A DNA stretch of 64,000 nt from Marinobacterium sp. xm-d-530 (GCF_013283365.1 NZ_WBYM01000004.1:62001-126000); one strand, 5' to 3'; shown: positions 11,983-22,130, numbered from the stretch's first letter. Program-made: numbers and translations. The notes: generated by a model not told the origin, from the sequence alone.

Positions 11983-12026
11983 GTGTTACCTCCCATCAGC
12001 TTTCTATTGAGTATAGATTAAGCGGA

Positions 12027-14633
12027 TCAGTATTTCTCAACTAACTGTTTGAGCTCATAGATTAGGTCCAATGCCTCTCTAGGTGTGAGTGAGTCAGGAT
12101 CCAATGCTTTTAACTTTAAGTCGCTCTCAGATGGAATAGGAGCGATAAAGAGATCGTTTTGTTGTGGTGATGCCGCTCCAGCTGTTTTGAGGCTGGTTGA
12201 AGTAAGAGGTTGAGATTGGCTCCCCTCTTCGAGCTGAATCAGTTTTGATCGGGCACTTTGAATCACTGAGCGAGGTACACCTGCCAATTGAGCAACTTGC
12301 AGACCGTAACTCTGGCTTGCAGGCCCCTCTTGGACCTCATGCATAAAGACAATATGGTCGTTATGTTCAACAGCCGTTAAGTGCACATTGACGACGCCGT
12401 CAATAAGCTCTGATAGTTGTGTTAGTTCAAAATAGTGGGTTGCGAATAGCGTCAGAGCCTTACACTCTTTAGCTAAATACTCTGCTGCGGACCATGCAAG
12501 TGATAGGCCATCAAATGTACTTGTGCCTCTTCCTACCTCATCCATTAGAACTAAAGAGCGCTCTGTTGCGTTATGCAGTATGTTAGCCGTTTCGGTCATC
12601 TCAACCATGAAGGTAGAGCGTCCGCCCGCCAGGTCATCGGAGCTACCCATTCGAGTGAAGATTTGATCGACGATGCCAATTTCCGCGCTGCTGGCCGGAA
12701 CAAAGGAGCCAATCTGAGCCATTAAGGTAATGATGGCTATTTGTCGCATATAGGTGGATTTACCACCCATATTTGGACCGGTCACCATCAGCATCTGTCG
12801 TTCTGAATTGAGTTCGGCATTGTTGGCGACAAAGGGCGTGTCTAACACCTGTTCAACAACAGGGTGGCGACCTTCAGTAATCCTTAAACTAGCCGAATTA
12901 ATCAAAGCTGGGCAGCTGTATTCCAAAGTAGAGGCGCGTTCAGCGAGGTTGCGTAGCAAATCTAACTCTGCCAGTGCCTCGGCTGATGAACGAAGAGGAG
13001 TAAGCTGTTCGGCAAGTAGATCGAGCAGCTCATCATAGAGGGCTTTTTCGCGGGCCAATGCACGGCTTTTCGCGCTAAGTGCTTTATCCTCAAACTCTTT
13101 AAGTTCCGGTGTTATAAAACGCTCTGCGTTCTTAAGAGTCTGACGGCGTTGATACTCTACTGGAGGTTCAAACTGTTGGGCTTTACCGACCTCAATAAAG
13201 TAGCCGTGCACGCGATTGTAGCCAACCTTAAGTGTGGCGATGCCTGTGCGAACTCGTTCACGTTCCTCGAGGTCAATTAGATAGCTACCTGCGTTTTCAC
13301 TCAGGCCCTGAAGCTCATCAAGCTCAGCATCGTAGCCACTGGCAATGACACCGCCTTCACGAATGACAACGGGAGGATTCACTTTAATAGCTCGGCTCAA
13401 AAGCGAGGCTAGATCCGGAAAGGAAGAGACAGCCTGTTTGAGGTGGATGAGTCGATTGCCTTCGCAATCTGTCAGTAATTCTTGGATGTCTGGTAGCGCA
13501 TTCAGTGCCAATTTGAGACGCTCTAGATCCCTTGGTCGAGCTGAGCGCAGAGCAACACGTGACAGAATTCGCTCTATATCGCCAATTGAGCGCATGACAT
13601 CGTCAAAGGCTTCAAAACGGAACTGATCCAGCATCCATTGGATGGCTTGCTGTCGTTCTTGTAGAGCAGTGATATTACGAAGGGGTCTGTGCAGCCATCG
13701 GCGCAGCATTCTGGCAGCCATAGGTGTCTTAGTTCTATCTAAAACAGAGACCAGGGTTTGCTCGCTACCACCATTGAGGTTGACATCGATCTCAAGATTT
13801 TTACGTGTAGCGGCGTCGATATGAACCGCCTCGTTACCCTTATCTACGATTAAACTGTTGATGTGGGGTAGAGCGCTTCGCTGAGTATCTTTAGCGTATT
13901 GCATTAAACAGCCAGCCGCCGCAACAGCAAGTGACATGCCTTCACAGCCAAACCCCACTAGGTCTCGAGTTTTGAATTGCTCGTTTAGGATTCGATGTGC
14001 GGTCTCAATCTCAAACGCCCAAGGTGGCTGGCGCCTCAGGCCAAGACCACGAAGCGACTGGATCCACTCTTGCTCAGCAAGCTCATCTGAGACAAGCAGC
14101 TCTGCAGGCTTTAGTCGCTCGATTTCGGAGTGTGCGAATGCTGAAGTGTCGAGTTCAGAGACATGAAAGCGACCTGCGCTAATGTCCAGTACTGCTAGGC
14201 CATATCGATTTTTATGTTCATAAATGGCGGCTAAAAGATTATCACGACGCTCCTCTAGAAACGCCTCGTCTGTCAATGTGCCAGGTGTGATGATTCGAGC
14301 AACTTGACGCTCAACCGGCCCCTTGCTGGTGGCTGGATCACCTACTTGCTCGCAGATGACAACGGACTCACCCAGTCTAACCAGCCTGGCGACGTAGCCC
14401 TCGGCTGAATGAAAAGGGACTCCGGCCATTGGAATGGGCTCACCGCCCGATTTGCCACGTGCAGTTAGCGAAATGTCCAACAGCTCGGCAGCTCGTTTAG
14501 CATCGTCGTAAAAAAGCTCATAAAAATCCCCCATGCGATAGAACAGAAATTCATGTGGGTGATCGGCTTTGATGCGTAAATACTGTTGCATCATTGGCGT
14601 GTGCTGGGAAAGATCTTGTGGACTATTGGACAT
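12027..14633 (-). CDS. mutS: DNA mismatch repair protein MutS
   Basis: MutS recognises mismatches and recruits MutL. The 868-residue protein has the mismatch-reading motif FYELF (phenylalanine wedge plus glutamate) near residue 38, the Walker A motif [13 protein letters not shown] near residue 625, Walker [16 protein letters not shown] and the ATPase histidine segment FATHYFELT. The C-terminal tail ([15 protein letters not shown]) is the tetramerisation region. Oriented opposite to pncC-recA, with a 107-base divergent spacer. Confidence 0.98.
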   Translation of the reverse strand: MSNSPQDLSQHTPMMQQYLRIKADHPHEFLFYRMGDFYELFYDDAKRAAELLDISLTARGKSGGEPIPMAGVPFHSAEGYVARLVRLGESVVICEQVGDPATSKGPVERQVARIITPGTLTDEAFLEERRDNLLAAIYEHKNRYGLAVLDISAGRFHVSELDTSAFAHSEIERLKPAELLVSDELAEQEWIQSLRGLGLRRQPPWAFEIETAHRILNEQFKTRDLVGFGCEGMSLAVAAAGCLMQYAKDTQRSALPHINSLIVDKGNEAVHIDAATRKNLEIDVNLNGGSEQTLVSVLDRTKTPMAARMLRRWLHRPLRNITALQERQQAIQWMLDQFRFEAFDDVMRSIGDIERILSRVALRSARPRDLERLKLALNALPDIQELLTDCEGNRLIHLKQAVSSFPDLASLLSRAIKVNPPVVIREGGVIASGYDAELDELQGLSENAGSYLIDLEERERVRTGIATLKVGYNRVHGYFIEVGKAQQFEPPVEYQRRQTLKNAERFITPELKEFEDKALSAKSRALAREKALYDELLDLLAEQLTPLRSSAEALAELDLLRNLAERASTLEYSCPALINSASLRITEGRHPVVEQVLDTPFVANNAELNSERQMLMVTGPNMGGKSTYMRQIAIITLMAQIGSFVPASSAEIGIVDQIFTRMGSSDDLAGGRSTFMVEMTETANILHNATERSLVLMDEVGRGTSTFDGLSLAWSAAEYLAKECKALTLFATHYFELTQLSELIDGVVNVHLTAVEHNDHIVFMHEVQEGPASQSYGLQVAQLAGVPRSVIQSARSKLIQLEEGSQSQPLTSTSLKTAGAASPQQNDLFIAPIPSESDLKLKALDPDSLTPREALDLIYELKQLVEKY

Positions 14634-14743
14634 AAAATTTACAATTATTAAAGCGAGCTAAAGATCAGATTCTACTTGAATCTGTTTGATTATCGAGTGA
14701 CGAGAACAATAAATTTTAATGAAAGCTTTGACTGTGAAGAGTG

Positions 14744-15214
14744 ATGAATAAGCAAATTGATCTGTTGGCTAAAAAGCTGATTGATGCACGATTAATGATG
14801 GCGACGGCAGAGTCTTGCACCGGCGGTGGTATTGCTCAGGCGCTCACTGATATATCGGGCTCATCACAGTGGTTTGATAGTGGTCTAGTTACCTACTCCA
14901 ATGAAGCTAAGCAGCGTTTATTGGGTGTTCCAAACGAATTGATTGATCAGTGGGGTGCAGTAAGTGAGCCCGTTGCTAAGTCGATGGCTGAAGGGGCGGC
15001 AAATCAAGAGGGCGTGGATTTGGCGGTCGCTGTGACTGGTATAGCTGGTCCCACTGGTGGTAGTAAAGATAAGCCTGTCGGTACTGTATGGATTGCCTGG
15101 AAGATACCTAATAAACAGTCAGAAGCGCGCTGTTTTAAGTTCGATGGAGATCGTTCCGTAATTCGGCAGGCGACCATAAATGCAGCTATTACGGGGCTCT
15201 TAGAGCGTTTGTGA
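14744..15214 (+). CDS. pncC: Nicotinamide-nucleotide amidase (CinA C-terminal type)
   Basis: PncC hydrolyses nicotinamide mononucleotide to nicotinate mononucleotide in pyridine nucleotide salvage. The 156-residue protein is the stand-alone CinA C-terminal domain; signatures are TAESCTGGGIAQALTDISGSS near residue 20 and AVTGIAGPTGG near residue 105. ATG at 14744 is preferred over the adjacent GTG at 14741. Position just before recA is conserved in Pseudomonas and relatives. Confidence 0.93.
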   Translation: MNKQIDLLAKKLIDARLMMATAESCTGGGIAQALTDISGSSQWFDSGLVTYSNEAKQRLLGVPNELIDQWGAVSEPVAKSMAEGAANQEGVDLAVAVTGIAGPTGGSKDKPVGTVWIAWKIPNKQSEARCFKFDGDRSVIRQATINAAITGLLERL

Positions 15215-15234
15215 AATTATTTTCGTATTCCTGT

Positions 15235-15281
15235 TTGACATATTTTTTACCTGTGCTTTAATACTGGTTATTAATACAGTA
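15235..15281 (+). promoter_or_regulatory. recA promoter with overlapping LexA (SOS) box
   Basis: A perfect -35 element TTGACA (15235-15240) and a -10 TTTAAT (15257-15262), 16 bases apart, form a strong promoter 50 bases before recA. The 20-bp sequence TACTGGTTATTAATACAGTA (15262-15281) matches the gammaproteobacterial LexA box CTGT-N8-ACAG with one arm changed to CTGG. Its place over the start region fits SOS repression of recA. Confidence 0.88.
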
Positions 15282-15312
15282 GTTAGCCAGTAGACAGCTC
15301 AAGGAATTTCTC

Positions 15313-16359
15313 ATGGATCAGAATCGTAAGAAAGCATTAGACGCAGCACTCTCACAAATAGAACGACAGTTCGGTAAAGGCGCAGTCATGCGCATGGGTG
15401 AGCAGCCTCGTGAGGCTATCCCTGCAGTTTCAACTGGCTCACTAGGATTGGATATTGCCCTAGGTATAGGCGGTCTTCCTTACGGACGTGTTGTAGAGAT
15501 CTACGGTCCAGAGTCCTCTGGTAAAACAACACTAACCCTGCAAGTGATAGCTGAAGCTCAAAAGCAGGGTAAAACTTGTGCATTCGTGGATGCTGAACAC
15601 GCTTTAGATCCGATTTATGCTGAGAAACTTGGTGTTGATGTCGACTCGCTTCTTGTTTCTCAGCCGGACACAGGTGAACAAGCACTTGAAATTACCGACA
15701 TGCTAACTCGCTCGGGCGCTGTTGATGTGATCATTGTCGATTCGGTTGCTGCATTGACGCCTAAAGCTGAAATCGAAGGTGATATGGGTGATTCGCACGT
15801 CGGTTTGCAAGCACGCTTGATGTCTCAAGCACTTCGTAAACTGACGGGTACCGTTAAACAGTCAGGTTGTTTGCTAGTCTTCATCAACCAGATTCGAATG
15901 AAAATCGGTGTCATGTTTGGTAACCCTGAGACGACTACGGGTGGTAATGCGCTTAAGTTTTACTCTTCAGTTCGTTTGGATATTCTCCGAACTGGTGCGG
16001 TGAAGCAGGGTGATGAGATTATCGGTAACGAGACTCGTGTAAAAGTTGTTAAAAACAAAGTTGCTCCGCCATTCCGCCAAGCAGAATTCCAGATTATGTA
16101 CGGCAAAGGTATCTATCACATGGGCGAAGTAATCGACCTAGGTGTGCAGCAAAAGCTGATTGATAAGAGTGGTGCTTGGTACGCATACAATGGCGATAAG
16201 ATCGGGCAGGGTAAAGCGAATGCAGCCAAGTTCCTGGAAGAAAATCCAGAGATCGCTAACGAAATTGAGTCACAAATTCGTAAAGAGTTGCTATCTGTAC
16301 CAGCCAAGCCTGAAAAAGGTGATGAAGGTTCTGAAACTAATGCAGAGTTAGAATTTTAA
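15313..16359 (+). CDS. recA: Recombinase RecA
   Basis: RecA forms filaments on single-stranded DNA, promotes strand exchange and triggers LexA self-cleavage. The Walker A motif GPESSGKTT is near residue 66, [23 protein letters not shown] is the Walker B and loop region, and [34 protein letters not shown] includes the L2 DNA-binding loop. The acidic C-terminal tail (about residues 330-348) is typical. Length 348 is normal. It is under an SOS box and followed by a terminator before recX. Confidence 0.99.
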   Translation: MDQNRKKALDAALSQIERQFGKGAVMRMGEQPREAIPAVSTGSLGLDIALGIGGLPYGRVVEIYGPESSGKTTLTLQVIAEAQKQGKTCAFVDAEHALDPIYAEKLGVDVDSLLVSQPDTGEQALEITDMLTRSGAVDVIIVDSVAALTPKAEIEGDMGDSHVGLQARLMSQALRKLTGTVKQSGCLLVFINQIRMKIGVMFGNPETTTGGNALKFYSSVRLDILRTGAVKQGDEIIGNETRVKVVKNKVAPPFRQAEFQIMYGKGIYHMGEVIDLGVQQKLIDKSGAWYAYNGDKIGQGKANAAKFLEENPEIANEIESQIRKELLSVPAKPEKGDEGSETNAELEF

Positions 16360-16370
16360 TCACAGAATAG

Positions 16371-16391
16371 AGGGGCTTCGGCCCCTTTTTT
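16371..16391 (+). terminator. Intrinsic terminator between recA and recX
   Basis: The stem AGGGGC/GCCCCT closed by a stable TTCG loop is followed by a T-tract. It sits 12 bases after recA and 7 bases before recX, so recX would be made only by read-through, as is known for E. coli recA-recX. Confidence 0.92.
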
Positions 16392-16397
16392 ATTTCT

Positions 16398-16886
16398 ATG
16401 CAAAAACGACAAAAGAGACCTATAGAAACAGAATCCGAGCTAAGGTCCTTTGCCTTCAGTTATTTGGCTAGGCAAGAGTATTCGCAGAGTCAATTACGTG
16501 AGCGTCTTGCAAAAAGATGTGAAAAACCTGAACTCATAGAGAGGGTGTTAACTTACCTTGTTGAAGAGGGGTATCAATCTGATAGCCGCTTTGCAGAGAG
16601 CTACATTCGAGTGAAATCCGATCAGGGGCAAGGTGGTAAGAAAATAGCTTTCGATCTGAGTCGTAAAGGAATTTCTAAGCAATTAATCGAAGAGTTATTA
16701 GATAGTCGCAAAGACGATCCCAAGCAGGTCGCGCTTGAGTATCTAAAACGCAAATTTGGTGAAGAGCCTCCTGAAGATATGAAAGTGAAAGCAAAATGGT
16801 TTAGACATATGGCTGGACGTGGTTTCAACTATGGTGAAATCGAATACGCATTTCGTTATCAAAATAGTGATCCCGATTACGACTAA
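16398..16886 (+). CDS. recX: Regulatory protein RecX
   Basis: RecX binds RecA filaments and limits recombinase activity. The 162-residue basic, helical protein has the tandem three-helix repeats of the family: SYLARQEYSQSQLRERLAKR, VLTYLVEEGYQSDSRFAESYI and IAFDLSRKGISKQLIEELLD. The ATG at 16398 is immediately downstream of the recA terminator T-tract and has no clear ribosome binding site, which fits low expression by read-through. Confidence 0.93.
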   Translation: MQKRQKRPIETESELRSFAFSYLARQEYSQSQLRERLAKRCEKPELIERVLTYLVEEGYQSDSRFAESYIRVKSDQGQGGKKIAFDLSRKGISKQLIEELLDSRKDDPKQVALEYLKRKFGEEPPEDMKVKAKWFRHMAGRGFNYGEIEYAFRYQNSDPDYD

Positions 16887-16974
16887 TCACCGTTAATTTG
16901 GTCAATTCCCCCGCACTACCCCCTACGAGTTTCACTCTAGTTTGTATATACTTATCCGCTATTTTGCCAAGGTT

Positions 16975-16996
16975 GTACCTGTATGAATTTAGGTAC
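16975..16996. promoter_or_regulatory. Inverted repeat in the alaS leader region
   Basis: A perfect 6-bp inverted repeat (GTACCT at 16975-16980, AGGTAC at 16991-16996) with a 10-nt spacer lies about 50 bases upstream of alaS. E. coli AlaRS is known to repress its own gene by binding a palindrome flanking the transcription start. Whether this repeat plays that role here is inference. Confidence 0.35.
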
Positions 16997-17042
16997 GGCT
17001 ATTTTGGTGTCAATTTAAGATGATAGAGACTCGGCTGATTCT

Positions 17043-19646
17043 ATGAAAAAGATGACCAGTGCTGAAATTCGAAACGCATTTCTGGACTATTTTGCTAGTC
17101 AGGGACATGAGGTGGTTTCTTCAAGCCCACTGATCCCTGGCAACGATGCCACACTGCTTTTCACCAACGCAGGTATGGTTCAGTTTAAAGACGTATTCCT
17201 GGGTAGCGATAAACGCAACTACTCTCGAGCAACAACCTCGCAACGTTGTGTTCGTGCCGGTGGTAAACACAATGACCTAGAGAACGTAGGCTACACTGCT
17301 CGTCACCACACTTTCTTTGAAATGTTGGGTAACTTCAGCTTTGGCGATTACTTTAAAGAAGATGCCATTCGATTTGCTTGGACCTTCTTAACGGAAACCT
17401 TGGGTCTTCCAAAAGAGCGTCTATGGGTAACCGTTCACCACAGTGATGATGAGGCAGAACGTATCTGGAAAGAGACCATGGGTATCGACCCAGAGCGTTT
17501 CTCTAAGCTTGATGAAGATAACTTCTGGGCGATGGGTGATACAGGTCCTTGTGGTCCATGTACAGAGATTTTCTTCGATCATGGTCCTGATGTTTGGGGT
17601 GGCCCACCAGGAAGCCCAGAGGAAGATGGGGATCGATACATCGAGATCTGGAACGTTGTCTTTATGCAGTACAACCGTTCTGCTGATGGTGAAATGACAC
17701 CGCTAGAGCGCCCTTCAATTGATACCGGTATGGGTCTTGAACGTATTGCTGCCGTTATGCAGGGCGTTCATTCGAACTACGAAATTGATCTGTTCCAAAA
17801 CCTACTTGCAGCGACAGCTGAAGTAATTGGTACCAAGGATCGCGATAACAAATCACTTCGCGTAATCGCTGACCATATCCGTTCATGTTCATTCTTAATC
17901 ACTGATGGCGTGACGCCTTCAAACGAAGGGCGTGGCTATGTTCTTCGTCGTATTATGCGCCGCGCCATTCGTCACGGTAATAAACTCGGTGCTCAAGGAA
18001 CCTTCTTCTACAAATTGGTTGCGCCCCTAGTTAAAGAGATGGGCGAAGCCTATCCTGAGCTTGCAAAAATGCAGGAACAGGTTGAGCGAGTGCTTCTTAA
18101 AGAGGAGGAGCAGTTTGCTCGTACCCTAGACAAAGGACTGGCACTTCTTGAAGAGGAGATTGCAAATCTTCAGGGTACGGTCGTTCCTGGCTCAGCAGTA
18201 TTCAAACTCTATGACACTTATGGTTTCCCGGTTGACTTGACCGCCGATGTTGCGCGCGAGCGTGAACTGACCATTGACATGGAAGGCTTTGAAGCAGCAA
18301 TGGCTGATCAGCGTGAACGTGCTCGTGCATCAGGCTCATTCAATGTGGATTACAACGATAAGCTAGAGATCGATGGCGTTACCGAGTTCTCTGGTTATGA
18401 GCTTCTTGAAGATCGTGTTGAGATTGAAGCGATCTTCAAAGAGGGCGAATCAGTCACAGAGCTATCTGCTGGAGAGTCCGGTCTTGTGGTGATGGCTCGT
18501 ACACCTTTCTACGCTGAATCGGGTGGTCAGGTCGGTGATACTGGTCAGCTGGTTTGGGATCGCGGTACGTTTGATGTGGCAAACTGTACAAAAGAGGGTA
18601 AGAGCCATGTTCATCACGGCTCTGTGACTGAGGGCGTTTTAAAGGTCGGAGACCAAGTTAACGCACTGGTTAACAAAGCTCGTCGTCAAGCTGCGGCTCT
18701 TAACCACTCAGCTACGCACCTTTTACACGAAGCGCTTCGTCGCGTGCTGGGTGAACATGTGCAGCAGAAAGGCTCACTGTGTAATGATGAACGTCTCCGT
18801 TTTGACTTCTCACACTTTGAAGCGGTTACCGACGAAGAGCTAAAAACTGTTGAGCAGATGGTCAATGAACAGATTCGCGCAAATACGTCAGTGGAAACTG
18901 AAGTCATGGCGATTGATGCTGCGAAGGAGCGCGGAGCTCAAGCCCTATTTGGTGAAAAGTATGATGACGAAGTTCGTGTGCTCTCAATGGGTGGCGATTT
19001 CTCAGTAGAACTTTGTGGCGGTACCCATGCTTCCCGTACCGGTGATATCGGTATGATGAAGATCGTCTCTGAGTCAGGTATTGCATCAGGCGTGCGCCGC
19101 ATCGAAGCGATTACCGGTCTAGCTGCCCTTAACTGGTTTGAAGAGAGTGAGTCACTACTGGGCGAACTCGGCTCAATGGTTAAAGGTTCTCGAGATTCAC
19201 TGCTAGAGAAATTCCAAGCATTGAACGAACGTAGCCGTTCCCTTGAGAAAGAGATCGAACGATTGAATGCAAAACTGGCGGCTGCCCAGAGTGGTGAGTT
19301 GCTCTCGTCGGCGCTTGAGATCAACGGTATCAAGGTTTTGGCAACAGAAGTTCAAGGTGTTGACCCTAAATCGCTTCGCGACATGCTGGATCAGCTTAAG
19401 AATAAGTTGGGCAGGGGTGTGGTTGTGCTTGCAGCGCACGATGGAGAAAAGGTTAGCCTTGTCGCGGGTGTGACGAAAGACCTTACTGGTCAAGTAAAAG
19501 CGGGTGATCTGATTCGTGAGCTTGCCACTCAACTTGGCGGTAAAGGCGGTGGTCGACCTGATATGGCTCAGGGCGGTGGCACCGATATAGCGGCTCTTCC
19601 TCAGGCGATTGCTGCGGTACCCGAATTAGTTAGAGCTGCACTTTAA
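17043..19646 (+). CDS. alaS: Alanyl-tRNA synthetase
   Basis: AlaRS charges tRNA-Ala and edits mischarged Ser and Gly. The 867-residue protein has class II motif 1 to 3 ([47 protein letters not shown]), the editing domain [23 protein letters not shown] with the HxxxH zinc-type site, and [13 protein letters not shown], followed by the coiled coil and C-terminal DHHA1/C-Ala domain ([15 protein letters not shown]). The order alaS-lysC-csrA is common in Pseudomonas-like genomes. Confidence 0.98.
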   Translation: MKKMTSAEIRNAFLDYFASQGHEVVSSSPLIPGNDATLLFTNAGMVQFKDVFLGSDKRNYSRATTSQRCVRAGGKHNDLENVGYTARHHTFFEMLGNFSFGDYFKEDAIRFAWTFLTETLGLPKERLWVTVHHSDDEAERIWKETMGIDPERFSKLDEDNFWAMGDTGPCGPCTEIFFDHGPDVWGGPPGSPEEDGDRYIEIWNVVFMQYNRSADGEMTPLERPSIDTGMGLERIAAVMQGVHSNYEIDLFQNLLAATAEVIGTKDRDNKSLRVIADHIRSCSFLITDGVTPSNEGRGYVLRRIMRRAIRHGNKLGAQGTFFYKLVAPLVKEMGEAYPELAKMQEQVERVLLKEEEQFARTLDKGLALLEEEIANLQGTVVPGSAVFKLYDTYGFPVDLTADVARERELTIDMEGFEAAMADQRERARASGSFNVDYNDKLEIDGVTEFSGYELLEDRVEIEAIFKEGESVTELSAGESGLVVMARTPFYAESGGQVGDTGQLVWDRGTFDVANCTKEGKSHVHHGSVTEGVLKVGDQVNALVNKARRQAAALNHSATHLLHEALRRVLGEHVQQKGSLCNDERLRFDFSHFEAVTDEELKTVEQMVNEQIRANTSVETEVMAIDAAKERGAQALFGEKYDDEVRVLSMGGDFSVELCGGTHASRTGDIGMMKIVSESGIASGVRRIEAITGLAALNWFEESESLLGELGSMVKGSRDSLLEKFQALNERSRSLEKEIERLNAKLAAAQSGELLSSALEINGIKVLATEVQGVDPKSLRDMLDQLKNKLGRGVVVLAAHDGEKVSLVAGVTKDLTGQVKAGDLIRELATQLGGKGGGRPDMAQGGGTDIAALPQAIAAVPELVRAAL

Positions 19647-19676
19647 TCGTGCAGCGTTAATTGGAAATAGAGATAG

Positions 19677-20912
19677 ATGGCTTTATTTGTACAAAAGTAT
19701 GGCGGTACCTCAGTAGGTTCAGTAGAGCGTATTGAAGCAGTCGCTGACAAAGTAAAACGATTTAAGGATCAGGGGCACGACATTGTCGTGGTTGTCTCTG
19801 CTATGAGCGGTGAGACCAATCGTCTTATCGGTCTTGCTAAAGATATCACTGATAATCCAGATCCACGTGAATACGATGTTTTGGTATCAACGGGTGAGCA
19901 GGTGACGATTTCACTGCTCTCTATGGCTCTGAAAAAGCGTGGTCTAGGTGCGAAGTCTTACACTGGCGGTCAGGTCCGTATCCATACTGATAGCTCACAC
20001 ACCAAAGCGCGTATCCAAAGCATCGATACCAGCAAAATGCGTTCAGATCTTGATGAAGGTAACGTCATAGTTGTAGCTGGCTTCCAGGGCATGGATGATG
20101 ACGGCAATATCACGACCCTAGGTCGCGGTGGCTCTGATACAACGGGTGTTGCTCTGGCGGCTGCTTTAAAAGCTGATGAGTGTCAGATCTACACGGATGT
20201 CGACGGCGTCTACACGACAGACCCGCGCGTGGTAGAAGGTGCCCGTCGTCTCGATAAAATCACCTTTGAAGAGATGCTAGAGATGGCCAGTCTCGGTTCA
20301 AAGGTTTTGCAGATTCGCTCGGTTGAATTTGCAGGTAAATACAATGTTCCATTACGTGTATTGTCTAGCTTCCAAGATGGTGGCGGTACACTTATTACTA
20401 CAGAGGAAACTGATAGCGTGGAAAATCCAATTATTTCAGGCATCGCGTTTAACCGTGACGAAGCAAAACTGACGGTGTTGGGCGTGCCTGACCTTCCAGG
20501 TATTGCATCACGTATCCTAGGTCCTGTCTCGTCTGCCAATATCGAAGTAGATATGATCGTTCAAAACGTAGCAGCAGATCAGACTACCGACTTTACATTC
20601 ACAGTACACCGTAATGATTACGATAAAGCCTTGGCTATCCTTGAAGAGACGGCTAATGAGCTGGGTGCACGTGAAGTGAAAGGCGACAATAAGATTGCTA
20701 AAGTCTCTATCGTGGGTGTGGGTATGCGTTCTCACGCAGGCGTTGCAAGCAATATGTTCACAACCCTGGCGAAAGAGAATATCAATATCCAGATGATCTC
20801 AACTTCCGAGATCAAGGTCTCTGTAGTAATTTCAGAGAAGTACATGGAGCTAGCGGTTCGTGCGCTGCACAGTGCGTTTGAACTCGACCAAGCAGACAGC
20901 GTCGCTGAATAA
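19677..20912 (+). CDS. lysC: Aspartate kinase
   Basis: LysC phosphorylates aspartate at the start of lysine, threonine and methionine synthesis. The N terminus FVQKYGGTSVGSVERI is the kinase signature, with VSAMSGETNRLI and GRGGSDTTGVALAAALKADECQIYTDVDGVYTTDPR in the catalytic domain (to about residue 260). Two ACT domains follow (LGVPDLPGIASRILGPVS; VSIVGVGMRSHAGVASNMFTTLA), typical of feedback-regulated enzymes. Length 411 and location upstream of csrA match Pseudomonas lysC. Confidence 0.97.
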   Translation: MALFVQKYGGTSVGSVERIEAVADKVKRFKDQGHDIVVVVSAMSGETNRLIGLAKDITDNPDPREYDVLVSTGEQVTISLLSMALKKRGLGAKSYTGGQVRIHTDSSHTKARIQSIDTSKMRSDLDEGNVIVVAGFQGMDDDGNITTLGRGGSDTTGVALAAALKADECQIYTDVDGVYTTDPRVVEGARRLDKITFEEMLEMASLGSKVLQIRSVEFAGKYNVPLRVLSSFQDGGGTLITTEETDSVENPIISGIAFNRDEAKLTVLGVPDLPGIASRILGPVSSANIEVDMIVQNVAADQTTDFTFTVHRNDYDKALAILEETANELGAREVKGDNKIAKVSIVGVGMRSHAGVASNMFTTLAKENINIQMISTSEIKVSVVISEKYMELAVRALHSAFELDQADSVAE

Positions 20913-20987
20913 TCGCTATCTAGCATAATTGGATTCGCACATGGCGATCACCTGATCGCCTATCTTAAATGGATTTAGGAGAAGCTG

Positions 20988-21179
20988 ATGCTAATACTGA
21001 CAAGGCGAGTTGGTGAAACTCTAATGATTGGTGACAACATCAGTGTTACTGTTCTTGGTGTTAAAGGTAATCAGGTGCGAATCGGTGTGAATGCACCAAA
21101 AGATGTTTCCATTCATCGTGAAGAGATCTACCAAAGGATCTTGGATGAAAAAGAGCAGGAAAATAGCGGAAAGTCGTAA
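20988..21179 (+). CDS. csrA: Carbon storage regulator CsrA/RsmA
   Basis: CsrA is a small dimeric RNA-binding protein that represses or stabilises target mRNAs at GGA motifs. The 63-residue sequence [16 protein letters not shown]...[32 protein letters not shown] contains the conserved beta strands and the RNA-contacting Arg near residue 44. The leader has TTAGGAG before the ATG. The following tRNA-Ser/tRNA-Arg cluster is the same order as csrA-serV-argV in E. coli. Confidence 0.98.
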   Translation: MLILTRRVGETLMIGDNISVTVLGVKGNQVRIGVNAPKDVSIHREEIYQRILDEKEQENSGKS

Positions 21180-21240
21180 GTTTTTCCCTTTTAGGGTTTA
21201 ACTTTAGTCACCTCTCTTGTACTATACGCGCCGTTGATCA

Positions 21241-21330
21241 GGAGCGGTGGCCGAGTGGCTGAAGGCGCACCCCTGCTAAGGGTGTATACGTTTACGCGTA
21301 TCGAGGGTTCGAATCCCTCTCGCTCCGCCA
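21241..21330 (+). tRNA. tRNA-Ser (GCT)
   Basis: A 90-base class II tRNA with acceptor GGAGCG/CGCTCC, anticodon loop CTGCTAA (anticodon GCT), a long variable arm (GTATACGTTTACGCGTATC) and encoded CCA. It is the counterpart of E. coli serV. Confidence 0.97.
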
Positions 21331-21340
21331 TCAAGATTAA

Positions 21341-21417
21341 GCGCCCGTAGCTCAGCTGGATAGAGTACCTGGCTACGAACCAGGCGGTCGCACGTTCGAA
21401 TCGTGCCGGGCGCGCCA
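21341..21417 (+). tRNA. tRNA-Arg (ACG), copy 1
   Basis: A 77-base cloverleaf starting GCGCCCGTAGCTCAGC, anticodon stem-loop CCTGG-CTACGAA-CCAGG (ACG, edited to ICG by TadA in bacteria), TTCGAAT T-loop and encoded CCA. Identical to the next two copies. Confidence 0.97.
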
Positions 21418-21468
21418 ATCTTGAGTTTTCACTTCTTTAGTGTTTTCATCGACCAACATCTGAAATAA

Positions 21469-21545
21469 GCGCCCGTAGCTCAGCTGGATAGAGTACCTGG
21501 CTACGAACCAGGCGGTCGCACGTTCGAATCGTGCCGGGCGCGCCA
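21469..21545 (+). tRNA. tRNA-Arg (ACG), copy 2
   Basis: Identical in sequence to copy 1. It is separated from it by a 51-base spacer that shows no promoter and is probably processed from the same precursor. Confidence 0.97.
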
Positions 21546-21568
21546 TTTCAGAATCACGCAATACTTCA

Positions 21569-21645
21569 GCGCCCGTAGCTCAGCTGGATAGAGTACCTGG
21601 CTACGAACCAGGCGGTCGCACGTTCGAATCGTGCCGGGCGCGCCA
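21569..21645 (+). tRNA. tRNA-Arg (ACG), copy 3
   Basis: Identical to copies 1 and 2. Its last eight bases (GCGCGCCA) are also the first bases of the 237-bp tandem repeat that follows. Confidence 0.97.
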
Positions 21646-21655
21646 TATTCAAAAG

Positions 21656-21686
21656 AAATGCCACCTTTATGGTGGCATTTTTTTTT
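21656..21686 (+). terminator. Intrinsic terminator 1 after the tRNA-Arg cluster
   Basis: The 10-bp perfect stem AAATGCCACC/GGTGGCATTT with a 5-nt loop (TTTAT) is followed by a run of nine T residues counted from the stem. It should end the tRNA-Ser/Arg transcript. Confidence 0.93.
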
Positions 21687-21801
21687 GATCTGGACTTGTC
21701 CAGCCGAGTCAACGTGCTCGTTCGACTAAAACGCAGGAGCGTTTTAGGGCAGGCGAAGCCTGGGGTGAAACCCCGAGGGCAGGACAGCCCGAGCCAATCG
21801 T

Positions 21802-21883
21802 GCCTCCAAAGCTAGATCGCTAGAGTACCTGGGCTTTTATGAGCCGCAGCGCTACCAGTCGGTTCAAATTACAAGGCGCGCCA
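21802..21883 (+). pseudogene. Decayed tRNA-Arg-like copy 1
   Basis: This 82-base segment aligns with the tRNA-Arg(ACG) genes upstream: the D-arm to anticodon part TAGAGTACCTGG and the 3' end GGCGCGCCA are kept, while the middle has diverged. The acceptor ends can still pair (GTGCCT with AGGCGC, one G-T), and a GGCT/AGCC hairpin replaces the anticodon arm, but the T-stem (GTCGG against TACAA) no longer pairs. It is unlikely to work as a tRNA. Confidence 0.7.
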
Positions 21884-21893
21884 TATTCAAAAG

Positions 21894-21923
21894 AAATGCC
21901 ACCTTTAAGGTGGCATTTCTTTT
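21894..21923 (+). terminator. Intrinsic terminator 2 (repeat unit 2)
   Basis: Same 10-bp stem as terminator 1 with loop TTTAA; the T-tract is interrupted (TTTCTTTT), which probably weakens it. Confidence 0.8.
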
Positions 21924-22038
21924 GAACTGGACTTGTCCAGCCGAGTCAACGTGCCCGTTCGACTAAAACGCAGGAGCGTTTTAGGGCAGGCGAAGACTGG
22001 GGTGAAACCCCGAGGGCAGGACAGCCCGAGCCAATCGT

Positions 22039-22120
22039 GCCTCCAAAGCTTCATCGCTAGAGTACCTGGGCTTTTATGAGCCGCAGCGCTACCAGTCGGT
22101 TCAAATTACAAGGCGCGCCA
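22039..22120 (+). pseudogene. Decayed tRNA-Arg-like copy 2
   Basis: Nearly identical to copy 1; the visible change is AGCTTCATCG in place of AGCTAGATCG in the D-arm region. It keeps the pairable acceptor ends and the encoded CCA, and the same broken T-stem. The near-identity shows that the decay happened before the unit was duplicated. Confidence 0.7.
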
Positions 22121-22130
22121 TATTCAAAAG

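Noticed and set aside
21191-21561. Minus-strand open frames across the tRNA-Ser/Arg cluster
   Set aside because: They are antisense to the tRNAs and repeat the same peptide for each tRNA copy (ARPARFERATAWF-type), a well known false annotation.
21638-22120. Integrated genomic island at the tRNA-Arg 3' end
   Set aside because: The repeated tRNA ends are only 237 bases apart and no integrase is nearby; a remnant attachment site cannot be excluded but is not shown.
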